Assembly: GCF_009908265.2 (NCBI RefSeq) | Contig: NZ_JAAATX020000005.1 | Span: 124,001-188,000 of the forward strand | Reading direction: 5' to 3' | Length of the DNA stretch: 64,000 nucleotides | Source of the DNA: Paragemmobacter amnigenus | GTDB lineage: Bacteria > Pseudomonadota > Alphaproteobacteria > Rhodobacterales > Rhodobacteraceae | Part shown: positions 18,222 through 28,194 of the stretch, piece by piece | Layout of the letters: every line of letters starts with the position of its first letter | Position numbering within the stretch: position 1 is the stretch's first letter | Made by a program: the position numbers and the translations under genes | The notes under the pieces: generated by a model | What the model saw: the letters and a program-made list of their open reading frames with translations, nothing else | What the model was told of the DNA's origin: nothing | Databases searched by the model: none

Positions 18222-19057
18222 GCGAACATTCCCGCATCCCCCTGGTTGCTGTTCTTGGCACACCGGTCGCGCATAGCCGGTCACCGGCGCTTCATGGCTA
18301 TTGGCTCAAGCGCTATGGCATCAAGGGCCATTACATCCCGGTCGATGTTGCACAGGCCGATCTCGAGACGGTTTTGCGGACGATGCCCAAGATGGGCTTT
18401 GTCGGGGCCAATGTGACGATTCCGCACAAAGAAGCGATCCTGAACATCGCCGATGTCATAACGGACCGTGCCGCGCTGATCGGGGCGGCCAATACTCTGA
18501 TCTTCCGCAAGGATGGAAAGATTCAGGCTGACAATACCGACGGGGCCGGTTTCATCGCCAATCTTCGACAGAATGCAGCAGGTTGGGTGCCGTCCTCTGG
18601 TCCTGCAGCTGTCTTCGGTGCAGGCGGTGCCGCACGTGCCGTCATCGCCGCCCTGATCGAGGTCGGGGTTCCCGAAATCCGTCTGGCCAATCGCACCCGC
18701 GCGCGTGCCGATGCCCTGCGGTCCGATTTCGGTGCGAAGGTCCATGTTTACGAATGGGTACAGGCCGAAGCCATGATCGATGGTGCGACGACTGTCGTGA
18801 ACACAACGTCGCTTGGCATGACGGGAAAACCCGATCTGGTGTTACCCCTTTCTACACTTTCACCGGCGGCGGTGGTGACGGATCTGGTTTACACCCCTCT
18901 CAAGACCCAATTCCTGATCGAGGCGGAAGAGCGGGGGGCCACTGTTGTGGACGGCCTCGGAATGCTGTTGCATCAGGCGGCGCCCGGCTTCGAACGTTGG
19001 TTTGGCCAGCGCCCCGAGGTCGATGAGGCCACACGTGCTGCGGTATTGTCGGCATGA
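18218..19057 (+). CDS. aroE: Shikimate dehydrogenase AroE
   Basis: A 279-residue NADP-dependent enzyme reducing 3-dehydroshikimate to shikimate in aromatic amino acid synthesis. The substrate-binding [19 protein letters not shown], the catalytic lysine and aspartate in NVTIPHK and NTDGAGF, and the nucleotide-binding [15 protein letters not shown] are all present. The start ATG overlaps the maf stop codon, and the stop overlaps the coaE start. Confidence 0.96.
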   Translation: MSEHSRIPLVAVLGTPVAHSRSPALHGYWLKRYGIKGHYIPVDVAQADLETVLRTMPKMGFVGANVTIPHKEAILNIADVITDRAALIGAANTLIFRKDGKIQADNTDGAGFIANLRQNAAGWVPSSGPAAVFGAGGAARAVIAALIEVGVPEIRLANRTRARADALRSDFGAKVHVYEWVQAEAMIDGATTVVNTTSLGMTGKPDLVLPLSTLSPAAVVTDLVYTPLKTQFLIEAEERGATVVDGLGMLLHQAAPGFERWFGQRPEVDEATRAAVLSA

Positions 19058-19641
19058 CACCCTTTCGTCTCGGTCTGACCGGATCGATCGGTATGGGGAA
19101 ATCGACCACTGCCGCGATGTTTGCCGATGAGGGCATACCCGTCTGGGATGCGGATGCGGCTGTCCACAGGCTCTATGCCAAAGGCGGGGCTGCGGTTGGT
19201 CCGCTGTCGGCGCTTTGCGCTGCTGCGAATGTTGGGGGTGCGATCGACCGGAATGCGCTCAAGATCTGGATAGCCGGCGATCCTTCCGCGCTTGTTCAGA
19301 TTGAATCCGTTGTCCATCCCCTCGTCGCGGCTGACCGTGCGGAATTTCTTGCGGCCGCGCGGTCGGACATCGTCGTTCTGGACATCCCGCTGCTGTTCGA
19401 AAAGGGCAGCGAGGTGGAAATGGATGCCACTTTGCTGGTTACGGCGCCGCCTGATCTGCAACGCGCCCGGGTGATGGCTCGGCCCGGAATGACCGAGACG
19501 CAATTCGCCGCGATCCTGGCACGCCAGATGCCCGACAGGGACAAACGTGCCCGTGCGGACCACATCATCGAGACGCTGGCCTATGACAGTGTCCGCGCGG
19601 GTGTACGGGCACTGATCGGGTTCATACGGGAAAGGCTGTGA
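19054..19641 (+). CDS. coaE: Dephospho-CoA kinase CoaE
   Basis: A 195-residue kinase for the last step of coenzyme A synthesis. The P-loop [18 protein letters not shown] is at residues 6-23, followed by [11 protein letters not shown] and DIPLLFEKG typical of CoaE. It overlaps aroE by 4 bp and ends within the start region of dnaQ. Confidence 0.96.
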   Translation: MTPFRLGLTGSIGMGKSTTAAMFADEGIPVWDADAAVHRLYAKGGAAVGPLSALCAAANVGGAIDRNALKIWIAGDPSALVQIESVVHPLVAADRAEFLAAARSDIVVLDIPLLFEKGSEVEMDATLLVTAPPDLQRARVMARPGMTETQFAAILARQMPDRDKRARADHIIETLAYDSVRAGVRALIGFIRERL

Positions 19642-20351
19642 TGCGCGAGATCGTACTGGATACCGAAACCACAGGCTTCGAACCGTCGGAAGGTCACCGC
19701 ATCGTCGAAATCGGTGCGGTGGAGCTGTTCAATCACCTGCCGACCGGCCGGACCTACCACCAGTACATCAATCCCCAACGATCCATGCCCAAGGAAGCCT
19801 TCGAGGTTCATGGACTTGGCGATGATTTCCTGCGTGACAAGCCGGTATTCAAGGCAATCGGACAGGCTTTCCTCGATTTCATCGGCGATGCAAAACTTGT
19901 GATCCACAATGCCGCCTTCGATATGAAATTCCTGAATGCGGAACTGGAATGGGCAGGTCTGCCCGGGCTGCCATGGGCGCGGGCTGTCGATACGCTGGCC
20001 ATTGCCAGATCGAAGTTTCCCGGCGCCCCTGCATCTCTTGATGCCCTGTGCCGGCGCTTTGGCGTGGACAATTCGGCACGGGAGAAGCACGGCGCACTCC
20101 TTGACTCCGAGATCCTCGCCGAGGTGTATCTGGAACTTGTCGGGGGGCGGCAACCTGACCTTGTGCTGGCACCTGTTCCAACAAAAGAGCAGCAGCCCGG
20201 TCAGGTCAGGTCTGTCGGGTCGGACTGGCGGCCGAAGCCTAGGCCCGTTCCTCTTCCATCGCGGCTGAGCGCGGATGAAGCCGAAGCACACGAGGCCTTT
20301 ATCGCGAAGATCGGCGATGCGGCAATCTGGAGGAAGCGGACGACAGCATAG
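19641..20351 (+). CDS. dnaQ: DNA polymerase III epsilon subunit DnaQ
   Basis: A 236-residue 3'-5' proofreading exonuclease of the DEDDh class. The acidic catalytic residues lie in [11 protein letters not shown] (Exo I), [12 protein letters not shown] (Exo II) and the [17 protein letters not shown] block (Exo III, with the catalytic His). The C-terminal tail is rich in Pro and Gln as expected for the polymerase-binding linker. I chose the ATG at 19641 with GGGAAAGG upstream; a GTG at 19638 is possible. It is convergent with secB across a hairpin. Confidence 0.95.
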   Translation: MREIVLDTETTGFEPSEGHRIVEIGAVELFNHLPTGRTYHQYINPQRSMPKEAFEVHGLGDDFLRDKPVFKAIGQAFLDFIGDAKLVIHNAAFDMKFLNAELEWAGLPGLPWARAVDTLAIARSKFPGAPASLDALCRRFGVDNSAREKHGALLDSEILAEVYLELVGGRQPDLVLAPVPTKEQQPGQVRSVGSDWRPKPRPVPLPSRLSADEAEAHEAFIAKIGDAAIWRKRTTA

Positions 20352-20376
20352 CGGGACCGGTGTGCACCGGCCCCGC
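20351..20376. terminator. Hairpin between convergent dnaQ and secB
   Basis: GCGGG-A-CCGGT, a GTGC loop, and ACCGG-C-CCCGC form a 10 bp stem with one A/C mismatch, starting at the last base of dnaQ and ending 7 bp before the secB stop codon. The following U-run is weak. It probably serves as a transcript end in both directions. Confidence 0.5.
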
Positions 20377-20382
20377 GTCTTG

Positions 20383-20883
20383 TCAGTTCACGGGTGCCGT
20401 CTGGGCGGCCTGCGCGCGACGGGCGAGTTCCTGACGGTAGAGCGTCACGAAATCGACCGTGTCGATGTTCAGCGGCGGGAAGCCCCCGTCCCGCGTCACA
20501 TCCGAAATGATCCGCCGGACAAAGGGGAAAACGAGGCGGGGACATTCAATGAGCAGGAAGGGATGAAGCTGTTCTTCCGGCACACCTTCGACGTGGAAGA
20601 TCGCCCCATACTCCACTTCGAGCAGAAAGAGGGTTTCGCCGTTTGTCTTGTTCTTCGACGTGCAGCGGTATTTCGAAATCACATCATACTGGTGTTCGAC
20701 CGGTCGCTTGCGCGCGTCCAGACTGACAGCGACCTGAATGTCGGGCTGCACATCCGCGCCCGAGATACCCTTCTTCGCGACCATGTTCTCGAACGACATA
20801 TCGCGGATGAACTGGGCCAGAACCTGCATCCGGATCTGCGGCTGCGCGCCGGTTGCTTCGGCGGGTTGCGTCTCGTCGGCCAT
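20383..20883 (-). CDS. secB: Protein-export chaperone SecB
   Basis: A 166-residue tetrameric chaperone that keeps secreted precursors unfolded and hands them to SecA. It has the SecB core QFIRDMSFENMVAKKG, then LLEVEYGAIFHVEGVPEEQLHPFLLIECPRLVFPFVRRIISDVTRDGGFPPL, a near-universal motif. I use the ATG at 20883, since AAGGAG lies 8 bp before it; a GTG three codons upstream is also open. It is transcribed leftward away from fxsA. Confidence 0.96.
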   Translation of the reverse strand: MADETQPAEATGAQPQIRMQVLAQFIRDMSFENMVAKKGISGADVQPDIQVAVSLDARKRPVEHQYDVISKYRCTSKNKTNGETLFLLEVEYGAIFHVEGVPEEQLHPFLLIECPRLVFPFVRRIISDVTRDGGFPPLNIDTVDFVTLYRQELARRAQAAQTAPVN

Positions 20884-20935
20884 CCCTGTCACTCCTTGTA
20901 CTGTTGGGCGCTTCTAGCAGGAAGGCGGGGCCTCC

Positions 20936-21409
20936 TCAATGCCTGGTCCAGCCGGACGGATGGGTCGTTTTGGGCGAATTCTCGGGATCGATCTCGACGA
21001 ATTCCCCGTCAATGACGATCCCGTCACTGCGGCGTGCGGGCTGGTCCGAACGCATGGAGTGGACGCCGAACCGCCGTGCGAGGGAGGAGACCACAACAGC
21101 CCTGACAGGAGGGAGAAGGAGCAGCGCACCAATGAAATCGGTCAGGAAACCGGGCAAGACCAGAAGGATTGCAGCGATTGCGACGAGCAGGCTGTTGCCA
21201 GCCTCGCCCAGCGGGTCGTGCAGTCGCCCCATCTCGACCCGCAGGCGTTCGGCGCTGCGATAGCCGAGCCTGCGAAGGATGACGATCCCCAGAATGCCCG
21301 TGCCCAGAACGACAAGAAGCGTAAACCAAAGGCCCAGTGCGCCGCCCAGCGTGACAAAAAGCGCGATTTCGACCAGTGGCCAGAGCATAAAGAGCATGAA
21401 AACAGGCAT
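20936..21409 (-). CDS. fxsA: FxsA-family membrane protein
   Basis: A 157-residue protein of the FxsA family. In E. coli, overproduced FxsA lets phage T7 grow despite F-plasmid exclusion by sequestering PifA. Its normal role is unclear. The N-terminus MPVFMLFMLWPLVEIALFVTLG and the conserved GLWFTLLVVLGTGILGIVILRR, plus LLLVLPGFLTDFIGALLLLPPVR, are diagnostic. Three membrane helices and a polar tail are predicted. It is divergent from the Tim44-domain gene and lies upstream of secB. Confidence 0.9.
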   Translation of the reverse strand: MPVFMLFMLWPLVEIALFVTLGGALGLWFTLLVVLGTGILGIVILRRLGYRSAERLRVEMGRLHDPLGEAGNSLLVAIAAILLVLPGFLTDFIGALLLLPPVRAVVVSSLARRFGVHSMRSDQPARRSDGIVIDGEFVEIDPENSPKTTHPSGWTRH

Positions 21410-21545
21410 CGGTCGGATCCTCACGGCCAATTCACGGCCCCTGCCGTAGACAGGGCGCCCCCTGCCCCCTACATAGTGGCCAAGACGTAAAGTTACCAAC
21501 CCCCGACGCCGCGCCGTGATTTGGAGCGGACTGCCAGAGGTCCCG

Positions 21546-22211
21546 ATGAGTTCTTCCCTGATCCAACTGCTCGTCCTTGCCGGGATCGCGATTTTCCTGA
21601 TCCTGAAGCTGCGCTCTGTTCTTGGAACGCGCGAGGGATTTGAAAAGCCGCCGATCCCGCTGGACGACGTTCGCCCTTCCGCAAAGCCGCGTCGTGATTT
21701 CGAGGTGATCGAAGGTGGACCCGACCGCGATATCATCGACCACGTGCCAGATGGCAGCGATGCGGCCAAGGCATTGGCGGCGATGAAGATGGCAGAGCCC
21801 GGATTCAACGTGTCCGGTTTTCTGTCTGGTGCGCGTGGTGCTTACGAGATGATCCTGATGGCCTATGAAAAAGGCGAGTTGGACCGTGTGCGGGCCTTCC
21901 TTTCGCCCGACGTGGCCGAGAGTTTCGACGAAGCTATTGCCGCGCGCGAGGCGCAGGGTCTGAAGGTCGAGGCCAATTTCGTGGGTCTTCGGGAGTTGGC
22001 GCTGCACGGCGCGACCTTTGATCGCGACACGCGCGAGGCAGAGGTTTCGGTACGGTTTGTTGGGGAAATCACCTCGGTCGTACGGAATGCGGCGGGTGAG
22101 GTTGTCGAAGGCAATCCGAACGAGATCAAGCGGCAGCGCGATGTCTGGACCTTTGCGCGCAAGATGGGTTCGAACGACCCCAACTGGCAGCTCGTCGCTA
22201 CCGGTGACTGA
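21546..22211 (+). CDS. timA: Tim44-domain inner-membrane protein (TimA-like)
   Basis: A 221-residue protein with one N-terminal membrane helix (SSLIQLLVLAGIAIFLILKL) and a C-terminal Tim44-like domain (about 85-215: FLSGARGAYEMILMAYEKGELD, FLSPDVAESFDEAI, VWTFARKMGSNDPNWQLVATG). It is the bacterial relative of the mitochondrial import subunit Tim44. The neighbourhood with secB, fxsA and mltA is typical for alphaproteobacteria. The ATG at 21546 directly precedes the membrane helix. It overlaps mltA by one base. Confidence 0.88.
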   Translation: MSSSLIQLLVLAGIAIFLILKLRSVLGTREGFEKPPIPLDDVRPSAKPRRDFEVIEGGPDRDIIDHVPDGSDAAKALAAMKMAEPGFNVSGFLSGARGAYEMILMAYEKGELDRVRAFLSPDVAESFDEAIAAREAQGLKVEANFVGLRELALHGATFDRDTREAEVSVRFVGEITSVVRNAAGEVVEGNPNEIKRQRDVWTFARKMGSNDPNWQLVATGD

Positions 22212-23230
22212 TGCGCGCGCGTCTGGTAGCGGCTATGTTGGCGGTCATGACGTGGACCGCACCCGCCCCTGCCGAGATATTGCGTTTCTCTGACCTTGAC
22301 GGTTGGGCGGCGGATGATCATCGCGCCGCCCTGAAGTCTTTTCGTGAAACGTGCGATCTGCTGGATGATGCAGATTGGGTGCCGCTGTGCAAACTGGCTG
22401 CTGATGCGGGGGATACCGCAGAGGGAGCGCGCCAGTTCTTCGAACTTTTCTTCCGCCCTGTCGTGATCGGTGTGCCACCGGCGCTGTTCACCGGATATTT
22501 CGAACCGGAGCTGGAGGGGTCACCTGTCCGGACGCCACGCTTTGCCTGGCCCATCTATCGACGTCCTCCGGAACTGCAGGACGGGCAGGTCTTTCATTCG
22601 CGGGCCGAGATCGAGAATGGAGCGCTGCGGGGGCGGGGGCTGGAGCTGGCTTGGCTGGATGATCCTGTGGACGTCTATTTCCTGCAGGTGCAGGGATCGG
22701 GACGGATCAGGATGCCCGATGGCAGGGTGGTGCGGGTGGGTTATGCAGGACGCAACGGGCACGGCTACCGTTCTGTCGGGCAAGAACTCGTGCGGCGGGG
22801 AACACACAGCATGGAACAGGTGTCGGCGCAGGAGATCGCCGCCTACGTCCGCAACGGGGCAGGAGCGGACCTTCTGAACATCAACCCTTCCTATGTGTTC
22901 TTTCGGGTAATCGACAACATTCCCGCCGCGAAGGGCCCCATCGGGGCAATGGGGCGGTCGATCACGCCCTTCCGTTCGGTGGCGATCGATCCTGCCTTTA
23001 CCCCGTTGGGTGCACCGGTGTGGATCGAGAAGGCGGGGGCAGACCCCATCCGGCAGTTGATGGTGGCACAGGATACTGGCGGCGCGATCAAGGGTCCGCA
23101 GAGGGCGGATATCTTCTACGGTACGGGCAAAGCGGCTGGGGATGCCGCGGGAACGGTCAAGGATGACGGCCGCATGGTGGTTCTTCTGCCGATTGACCGT
23201 GCTTATGCGATGCTGCCGGACGGACTGTGA
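22211..23230 (+). CDS. mltA: Membrane-bound lytic transglycosylase A family (MltA)
   Basis: A 339-residue murein transglycosylase. A signal peptide covers about residues 1-22 (MRARLVAAMLAVMTWTAPAPA) but there is no lipobox cysteine, unlike E. coli MltA, so this one is probably soluble in the periplasm. The MltA barrel shows GVPPALFTGYFEPELEGS, VDVYFLQVQGSGRI and the C-terminal 3D domain with VAIDPAFTPLGAPVWIE, MVAQDTGGAIKGPQRADIFYGTG, which carries the three catalytic aspartates. It cleaves peptidoglycan to 1,6-anhydro muropeptides that feed recycling. Confidence 0.94.
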   Translation: MRARLVAAMLAVMTWTAPAPAEILRFSDLDGWAADDHRAALKSFRETCDLLDDADWVPLCKLAADAGDTAEGARQFFELFFRPVVIGVPPALFTGYFEPELEGSPVRTPRFAWPIYRRPPELQDGQVFHSRAEIENGALRGRGLELAWLDDPVDVYFLQVQGSGRIRMPDGRVVRVGYAGRNGHGYRSVGQELVRRGTHSMEQVSAQEIAAYVRNGAGADLLNINPSYVFFRVIDNIPAAKGPIGAMGRSITPFRSVAIDPAFTPLGAPVWIEKAGADPIRQLMVAQDTGGAIKGPQRADIFYGTGKAAGDAAGTVKDDGRMVVLLPIDRAYAMLPDGL

Positions 23231-23844
23231 TGAGCCGCCGCCGCACCCTTCGTCCCGAAGAGGAAGAGCTTTGGCAGGCCGTCGCGCGTACGGCGCGGCC
23301 GATGCACCCCAAAACAAAGGGTTTTCTCGCGCGGATCGACAGTGCGACCCATCCCCATCCCCCGGTCGTCGAGTCCGCCCCGCGCGAGGCAGCAATCCCT
23401 AAAGCCTGGCTCGAGCCGTTCCGACTTGGCCAAAAGGCACGTCCGGTGGCGGGGCATGACCTAGCGCCCGGTTTGGGGGATGCTTTGAAGGCTGCACCGC
23501 TGCAGATGGATGCCAAGGTGCACGGGCGCATGGTGCGTGGAAAGCTGATGCCCGAGGCGCGGATTGATCTGCACGGAATGACATTGGCCGAAGCGCACCC
23601 CGAATTGATACGTTTCGTTCTGAACGCGCAAACGGCGGGGATGCGGCTGGTTCTTGTGATCACGGGTAAGGGCAAGCGCGGGGAAGATCATGGCCCGATC
23701 CCGCAAAGGATGGGCGCGCTGCGCCATCAGGTGCCACAGTGGCTGCGTCTGCCACCTCTTGGTTCCGCTGTCCTGCAGGTGACAGAGGCGCATTTGAAGC
23801 ATGGCGGCAGCGGCGCCTATTACGTCTACCTTCGGCGCCGCTAG
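23230..23844 (+). CDS. Smr-domain protein
   Basis: A 204-residue protein. Residues 1-95 are a charged, Pro-rich linker. The C-terminal Smr domain (about 105-204) has IDLHGMTLAEAHPELIRFV, LVITGKGKRG and a C-terminal HGGSGAYYVYLRRR, the DxH, TGxG and HGGxGAxYV motifs of the MutS2-type Smr nuclease family. Free-standing Smr proteins bind or nick nucleic acids and some act in ribosome rescue. The true role here is unknown. It overlaps mltA by one base, and its end overlaps the convergent MFS gene by 4 bp. Confidence 0.88.
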   Translation: MSRRRTLRPEEEELWQAVARTARPMHPKTKGFLARIDSATHPHPPVVESAPREAAIPKAWLEPFRLGQKARPVAGHDLAPGLGDALKAAPLQMDAKVHGRMVRGKLMPEARIDLHGMTLAEAHPELIRFVLNAQTAGMRLVLVITGKGKRGEDHGPIPQRMGALRHQVPQWLRLPPLGSAVLQVTEAHLKHGGSGAYYVYLRRR

Positions 23845-25064
23845 CCGCGGACGCGCAGGTTCCGTGCGGTCTGCCTTATGCCAAGGGACAGGATGGCGGC
23901 AGAAAACACGATCCACAGGGTATAGAAGGGCATCTGGTCGGCAATTTCGTAGCCCCAGTCGATCATGCGACCTGACAGGGCAGGTCCGATTGCCGTGGCC
24001 AGAACCATGACGGATGCCACGGTGGCGCGGATCGCCCCGAGATGACGGGTGCCGTAGAATTCTGCCCAGAATGCCATTGGCACGGTCAGTTGTGCCCCCG
24101 TGGTCAGGCCCATGATCGCCATTGCGAAGGCCGCGGTCGTAATGCCGGTGATCGACGGAAAGACTGCAAAGAATAGCGCCAACGGCAGGGTGTAGACGGG
24201 CATCAGTCGTCCCGTTCCCCATCGGTCAAGCGCCCATCCGCCGGCAAACATCGCGGCGACAGATGCGGCAGTGTAGGCAGGAAATGTGGCGACAAGGGAA
24301 AGATGGGACCAATCCTTCACCTCGGCAAGGTGGACCTGCTGAAAGAAGAAGGCGGTGATGAAGCAGGGTGGGGCCACAAGGGCAGGCAGAACGCACCAGA
24401 ACAGCGGGTGACGCAGCATCTGCGCGCGTGACCAGTGTCGGCCATCCATGCCAGGGGCGTCGTTTTCTGCGGTGATGGCTTGAGGTGTCCTCTCGAGACG
24501 CATGAGAGTCCACATCAGGGGGATCGAGAGGACAATCAGGGCAGCCGCAAAAAGCCAGAGTGTCTGCCAGTGGAAGAATGATTTCAGCGAGACGAAACCG
24601 AGGGGCATGACAACCTCACCCACCGAAAATCCGAGAGCGGCAACGGCAAGGGCCCGCCCGCGCGAGGCAACGAACCAGCGCGAGATCGCGACGCCCGATG
24701 TCTGCACCATCATGCCCTGACCGAACAGACGGAGGGTGAAGATCGCAAAAGGCAGGAGCCAGCCTGTCGGGCCGGTCGCCATAAGAATACAGGCGAAAGC
24801 GAGCGCAGCCATGACGGCAGGGCCAAGGAAACGGACGCGGAAGCGATCGGTCAATCCGCCTGACCATAGCATCAGGAAGGCCGAGGCCATCGTACAAAGG
24901 GCATAGAGGGTGCCCCATTCCCCATGGGAAAGGCCGTTGGTGGCACGAATTTCCGCGGCGAAAACGGAGATGAAATAGGTCTGTCCGAACCCGGACAGAA
25001 ACGACAACAGAAATCCTGCCAGAAGATAAGGAGCGTTCGCACGGAGGAAGGGCAGGAACGGCAT
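23841..25064 (-). CDS. MFS transporter, putative
   Basis: A protein of about 407 residues with twelve hydrophobic segments in two halves of six. The loop motif SGGLTDRFRVRFLGP between helices 2 and 3 is the major facilitator signature in a degenerate form. The fold resembles the oxalate/formate or monocarboxylate type MFS group, but no substrate can be assigned. The ATG at 25064 is taken as start. A TTG at 25073 overlapping the upstream stop codon is possible. It may be translated with the esterase gene upstream. Confidence 0.85.
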   Translation of the reverse strand: MPFLPFLRANAPYLLAGFLLSFLSGFGQTYFISVFAAEIRATNGLSHGEWGTLYALCTMASAFLMLWSGGLTDRFRVRFLGPAVMAALAFACILMATGPTGWLLPFAIFTLRLFGQGMMVQTSGVAISRWFVASRGRALAVAALGFSVGEVVMPLGFVSLKSFFHWQTLWLFAAALIVLSIPLMWTLMRLERTPQAITAENDAPGMDGRHWSRAQMLRHPLFWCVLPALVAPPCFITAFFFQQVHLAEVKDWSHLSLVATFPAYTAASVAAMFAGGWALDRWGTGRLMPVYTLPLALFFAVFPSITGITTAAFAMAIMGLTTGAQLTVPMAFWAEFYGTRHLGAIRATVASVMVLATAIGPALSGRMIDWGYEIADQMPFYTLWIVFSAAILSLGIRQTARNLRVRG

Positions 25065-25069
25065 CGATT

Positions 25070-26167
25070 TCAATTCAGGCTGTCACCGGTGATTTCGGCA
25101 ACCGGAGCGAGAATTACCCGTGTCGCGCTGCGGACAGTCAGGATGACACCCGGCAAAAGGCCGGCGCGACCGGCAGCGTCAGCACCGAAGGCCTGATCGA
25201 CCTCGGAAATACGGCCAAGGATCCGGATAAGCGCGGGCGAAGTGCCGGTGACGAAATGGCCGTCACCCGTCGAGAAGGCGGCGACATCGACATAGGTCAC
25301 TTCAAGATCGGCGACATCGTTTATGCTTTCGAGCGAGCCGAGACGGCCACGCTGACCGGTGATGAGGGCGGACAGGCGCAGAACGCGGTCACGATCCGAA
25401 CCGAAGATGACGAAGGGTTGCGGGAGGGTCCCGATATCGCGCGCCTGGGCGCGAAAGACCTGCACGTCGATATCCGGCGACATCAGTGCCACCCCTGCGA
25501 TCTGCGGCATCACCCTGCCATCTGCAAGTGCGATGTCGCGCAAAGCCTCCATGGTCAGGAAGCCGCCCATGGAATGGGCGACAAGGACGATGCGTGTTGC
25601 TCCGGCGGCTACGGTTTCGCGGATCAGGTTTTCAAGCCCGCGGCGGGCAAACATGACCGAGTCGCGGTCATAGACATAGCCCAAGGGTTCGGCTGCCGAC
25701 GGCCAGGAATAGTGGACAGCCACACCGGGCACTTCAAGGTCGTGGTGCAGTTGGGCGATGCGGTAAAGCCCTTCGGTGAAGGTATTGTTGAAGCCGTGAA
25801 CGAAGATCACCGCCTCGCGCCCACTTTGGTTCAGGGCCTGCCGCAGGTCGGCGCGAAAGGTACGGTCGCTGGAATAGAGAACCGGATTTGTCGTGACGAA
25901 GTCGGTGGTGACGTTCGGTTTTCGCGGCTTGCCATAGCGGATCTCGCCGATTTCGCGGTCTGGCGGGATGGCGACGTCATATCGGGCAAAGCGCAGTTCT
26001 TCGGACCGCTGGCTGCCAAAGACACCGCCGGGTTCAAAGGTACGGGTCGTGCCGACATAGACGGTTGAGAGCGTACCTTGAACCGTATCCGGAGGCACCA
26101 CGACCATAGCGCCCCGCGGAGTGCAGGCGGCGAGCGCGAGCGTGACGACGAGCAGAATATGGCGCAA
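25070..26167 (-). CDS. Alpha/beta hydrolase, predicted lipoprotein
   Basis: A putative esterase of about 365 residues. From a TTG start at 26167 it begins MRHILLVVTLALAACTPRG, a lipoprotein signal with an LAAC lipobox. The GTG at 26224 would give an unusual Cys-rich extension, so I prefer the TTG. The catalytic core matches the DUF900-type alpha/beta hydrolases: REAVIFVHGFNNTFTEGLYR (oxyanion region) and ATRIVLVAHSMGGFLTMEALR with the nucleophile Ser in AHSMGG. The final motif GDGHFVTG probably gives the histidine. It is likely a periplasmic, membrane-anchored esterase of unknown substrate. Confidence 0.82.
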   Translation of the reverse strand: MRHILLVVTLALAACTPRGAMVVVPPDTVQGTLSTVYVGTTRTFEPGGVFGSQRSEELRFARYDVAIPPDREIGEIRYGKPRKPNVTTDFVTTNPVLYSSDRTFRADLRQALNQSGREAVIFVHGFNNTFTEGLYRIAQLHHDLEVPGVAVHYSWPSAAEPLGYVYDRDSVMFARRGLENLIRETVAAGATRIVLVAHSMGGFLTMEALRDIALADGRVMPQIAGVALMSPDIDVQVFRAQARDIGTLPQPFVIFGSDRDRVLRLSALITGQRGRLGSLESINDVADLEVTYVDVAAFSTGDGHFVTGTSPALIRILGRISEVDQAFGADAAGRAGLLPGVILTVRSATRVILAPVAEITGDSLN

Positions 26168-26238
26168 CGGATTGTCCCAAGCGAAGAGTACGCCAGTGAT
26201 CGGTCCGCACGGGCAGGCGGTCAAGCGTAACGGATCGG

Positions 26239-27537
26239 TCAGAGCACGTAGCGGGATATATCCGCCGATCTGGCAAGCTGGCCGACATTGGTCTCGACGA
26301 AACGCGCATCTACGGTCACGGTTTCCCCGCTGCGGTCTGGAGCGGTAAAGGACAATTCCTCGAACACGCGTTCCATGATGGTGTAGAGGCGCCGCGCGCC
26401 GATGTTTTCCACGCTGCGGTTCACGTCTGCCGCAATGCGGGCGAGGGCGGCGATGCCGTCCTCGGTGAAGGTTACTGCGACGTCCTCGGTGGCCATCAGC
26501 GCAGAGTACTGTCGGGTCAGCGCGTTATCGGTTTCCGTCAGGATGCGGACGAAGTCGTCCTCGTTAAGGGGCTGGAGTTCAACACGGATCGGCAGGCGGC
26601 CTTGGAGTTCGGGCAGCAGGTCCGACGGTTTGGCGATGTGAAAGGCACCGGAAGCGATGAAGAGGATATGGTCGGTCTTTACCGGGCCGTATTTGGTAGA
26701 AACGGTGGTGCCTTCGATCAGCGGCAGCAGGTCGCGCTGCACGCCTTCGCGGCTGACATCGGCGCCGCGGGCATCGGAGCGGGCGCAGATCTTGTCGATC
26801 TCGTCCAGAAAGACGATGCCGTTTTCCTGTACCGCCTCGAGCGCGGCAGATTTCACGGCCTCGTCGTCCAGAAGCTTGTCTGCCTCTTGCCCGATGAGGA
26901 TGTCGTAGCTTTCGGCAACGGTCATCTTCTTGCGGGTAGAGCGGCCACCGAAAGCCTTGAACAGGTCGTGCAGGCCCTGCATCTGCATTTCCATTCCGTT
27001 GCCGCCGGGGAACATCCCCATCGGCATCGTGCTGTCCTGTATTTCCAGCTCGATTACGGTGCTGTCGAGTTCGCCGCGCTTCAGCTTCTGTCGGAACATT
27101 TCGCGCGTCTGGTCGCGGGCGTCCTTGCCCGCCAGTGCCTCGATCACGCGTTCTTCGGCGGCCTTGTATGCTCGGGCCTTCACCTCGTCCCGCATCCGCT
27201 GGCGGGTTTCGATCATGGCGGCGTCCACCAGATCGCGGATGATGCTGTCCACGTCGCGGCCCACATAGCCGACTTCGGTGAACTTCGTCGCCTCGACCTT
27301 GAGGAAGGGCGCGCGGGCGAGTTTGGCGAGGCGGCGGCTGATTTCGGTCTTGCCGACGCCGGTGGGGCCGATCATCAGGATGTTCTTGGGGTAAACCTCG
27401 TCCCGCAGGTCGTCGCCCAGTTGCTTGCGCCGCCAACGGTTGCGGAGTGCGACGGCGACGGCGCGCTTGGCGTCGCGCTGGCCGATGATGAAACGGTCGA
27501 GTTCCGAGACGATCTCGCGCGGGGTGAGGTTGGTCAT
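26239..27537 (-). CDS. hslU: ATP-dependent protease ATPase subunit HslU
   Basis: A 432-residue AAA+ unfoldase of the HslUV (ClpYQ) protease. It begins [20 protein letters not shown], with Walker A in [20 protein letters not shown] and an I domain containing DSTVIEIEIQD-like sequence ([13 protein letters not shown]). [14 protein letters not shown] is Walker B. The C-terminal tail ending DISRYVL docks in HslV pockets. It follows hslV by 3 bp on the same strand. Confidence 0.97.
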   Translation of the reverse strand: MTNLTPREIVSELDRFIIGQRDAKRAVAVALRNRWRRKQLGDDLRDEVYPKNILMIGPTGVGKTEISRRLAKLARAPFLKVEATKFTEVGYVGRDVDSIIRDLVDAAMIETRQRMRDEVKARAYKAAEERVIEALAGKDARDQTREMFRQKLKRGELDSTVIELEIQDSTMPMGMFPGGNGMEMQMQGLHDLFKAFGGRSTRKKMTVAESYDILIGQEADKLLDDEAVKSAALEAVQENGIVFLDEIDKICARSDARGADVSREGVQRDLLPLIEGTTVSTKYGPVKTDHILFIASGAFHIAKPSDLLPELQGRLPIRVELQPLNEDDFVRILTETDNALTRQYSALMATEDVAVTFTEDGIAALARIAADVNRSVENIGARRLYTIMERVFEELSFTAPDRSGETVTVDARFVETNVGQLARSADISRYVL

Positions 27538-27540
27538 GGG

Positions 27541-28098
27541 TCAGCCCTTGATCGTTTCGACGGTCAGGTTTCCGTTGGTGTAGACGCAGATGTCGGCGGC
27601 GATGGCCATTGCCTTGCGGGCGATGTCTTCGGCGGGAAGGTCGGCATGCATCAGGCCGCGCGCGGCGGCCAGCGCGAAGTTTCCGCCTGATCCGATGGCG
27701 GCGACATCGTGTTCGGGTTCCAGAACGTCACCTGCGCCGGTGATGACGAAGAGGTCGCGCCCGTCGGTGACGATGAGCATGGCTTCGAGGTTGCGGAGGT
27801 ATTTGTCCATCCGCCAGTCCTTGGCCAGATCGACGCAGGCGCGGGCAAGCTGGCCGGGGGCGGATTCAAGCTTTTTCTCCAGCCGTTCCAGCAGCGTGAA
27901 GGCATCGGCGGTGGAGCCTGCAAAGCCGCAGACCACGTCGCGCCCGCCGGGCGAGAGGCGGCGGACCTTGCGGGCGGTGCCCTTGATCACGGTCTGTCCA
28001 AGGCTGACCTGGCCGTCGCCTGCGACGACGACCTCTCCGCCCTTGCGGACGGCAAGAATGGTGGTGCCGTGCCAGCCGGGGAATTTGTCGTCGGACAT
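27541..28098 (-). CDS. hslV: ATP-dependent protease catalytic subunit HslV
   Basis: A 185-residue N-terminal threonine protease (proteasome-like). The pro-sequence [11 protein letters not shown] is removed to expose Thr12 in [20 protein letters not shown], and [14 protein letters not shown] follows as in all HslV. The ATG at 28098 has a strong AGGAGG ribosome site. The gene lies 96 bp from trxA across a terminator. HslV double rings complex with HslU hexamers for heat-stress proteolysis. Confidence 0.97.
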   Translation of the reverse strand: MSDDKFPGWHGTTILAVRKGGEVVVAGDGQVSLGQTVIKGTARKVRRLSPGGRDVVCGFAGSTADAFTLLERLEKKLESAPGQLARACVDLAKDWRMDKYLRNLEAMLIVTDGRDLFVITGAGDVLEPEHDVAAIGSGGNFALAAARGLMHADLPAEDIARKAMAIAADICVYTNGNLTVETIKG

Positions 28099-28146
28099 GC
28101 GGGCCTCCTGTCTTTCAGAGCATATGGGCATGGACGGCAATAAAGG

Positions 28147-28172
28147 AAAAGGGCGGCCGCAAAGGACCGCCC
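28147..28172 (-). terminator. Intrinsic terminator after trxA
   Basis: On the minus strand GGGCGG (28172-28167), a 10-base loop, CCGCCC (28156-28151) and then TTTT (28150-28147) form an intrinsic terminator, 22 bp past the trxA stop codon. It would separate the addAB-trxA transcript from hslVU. Confidence 0.6.
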
Positions 28173-28194
28173 GTTTCGTTCCGTTTCAGGCGAT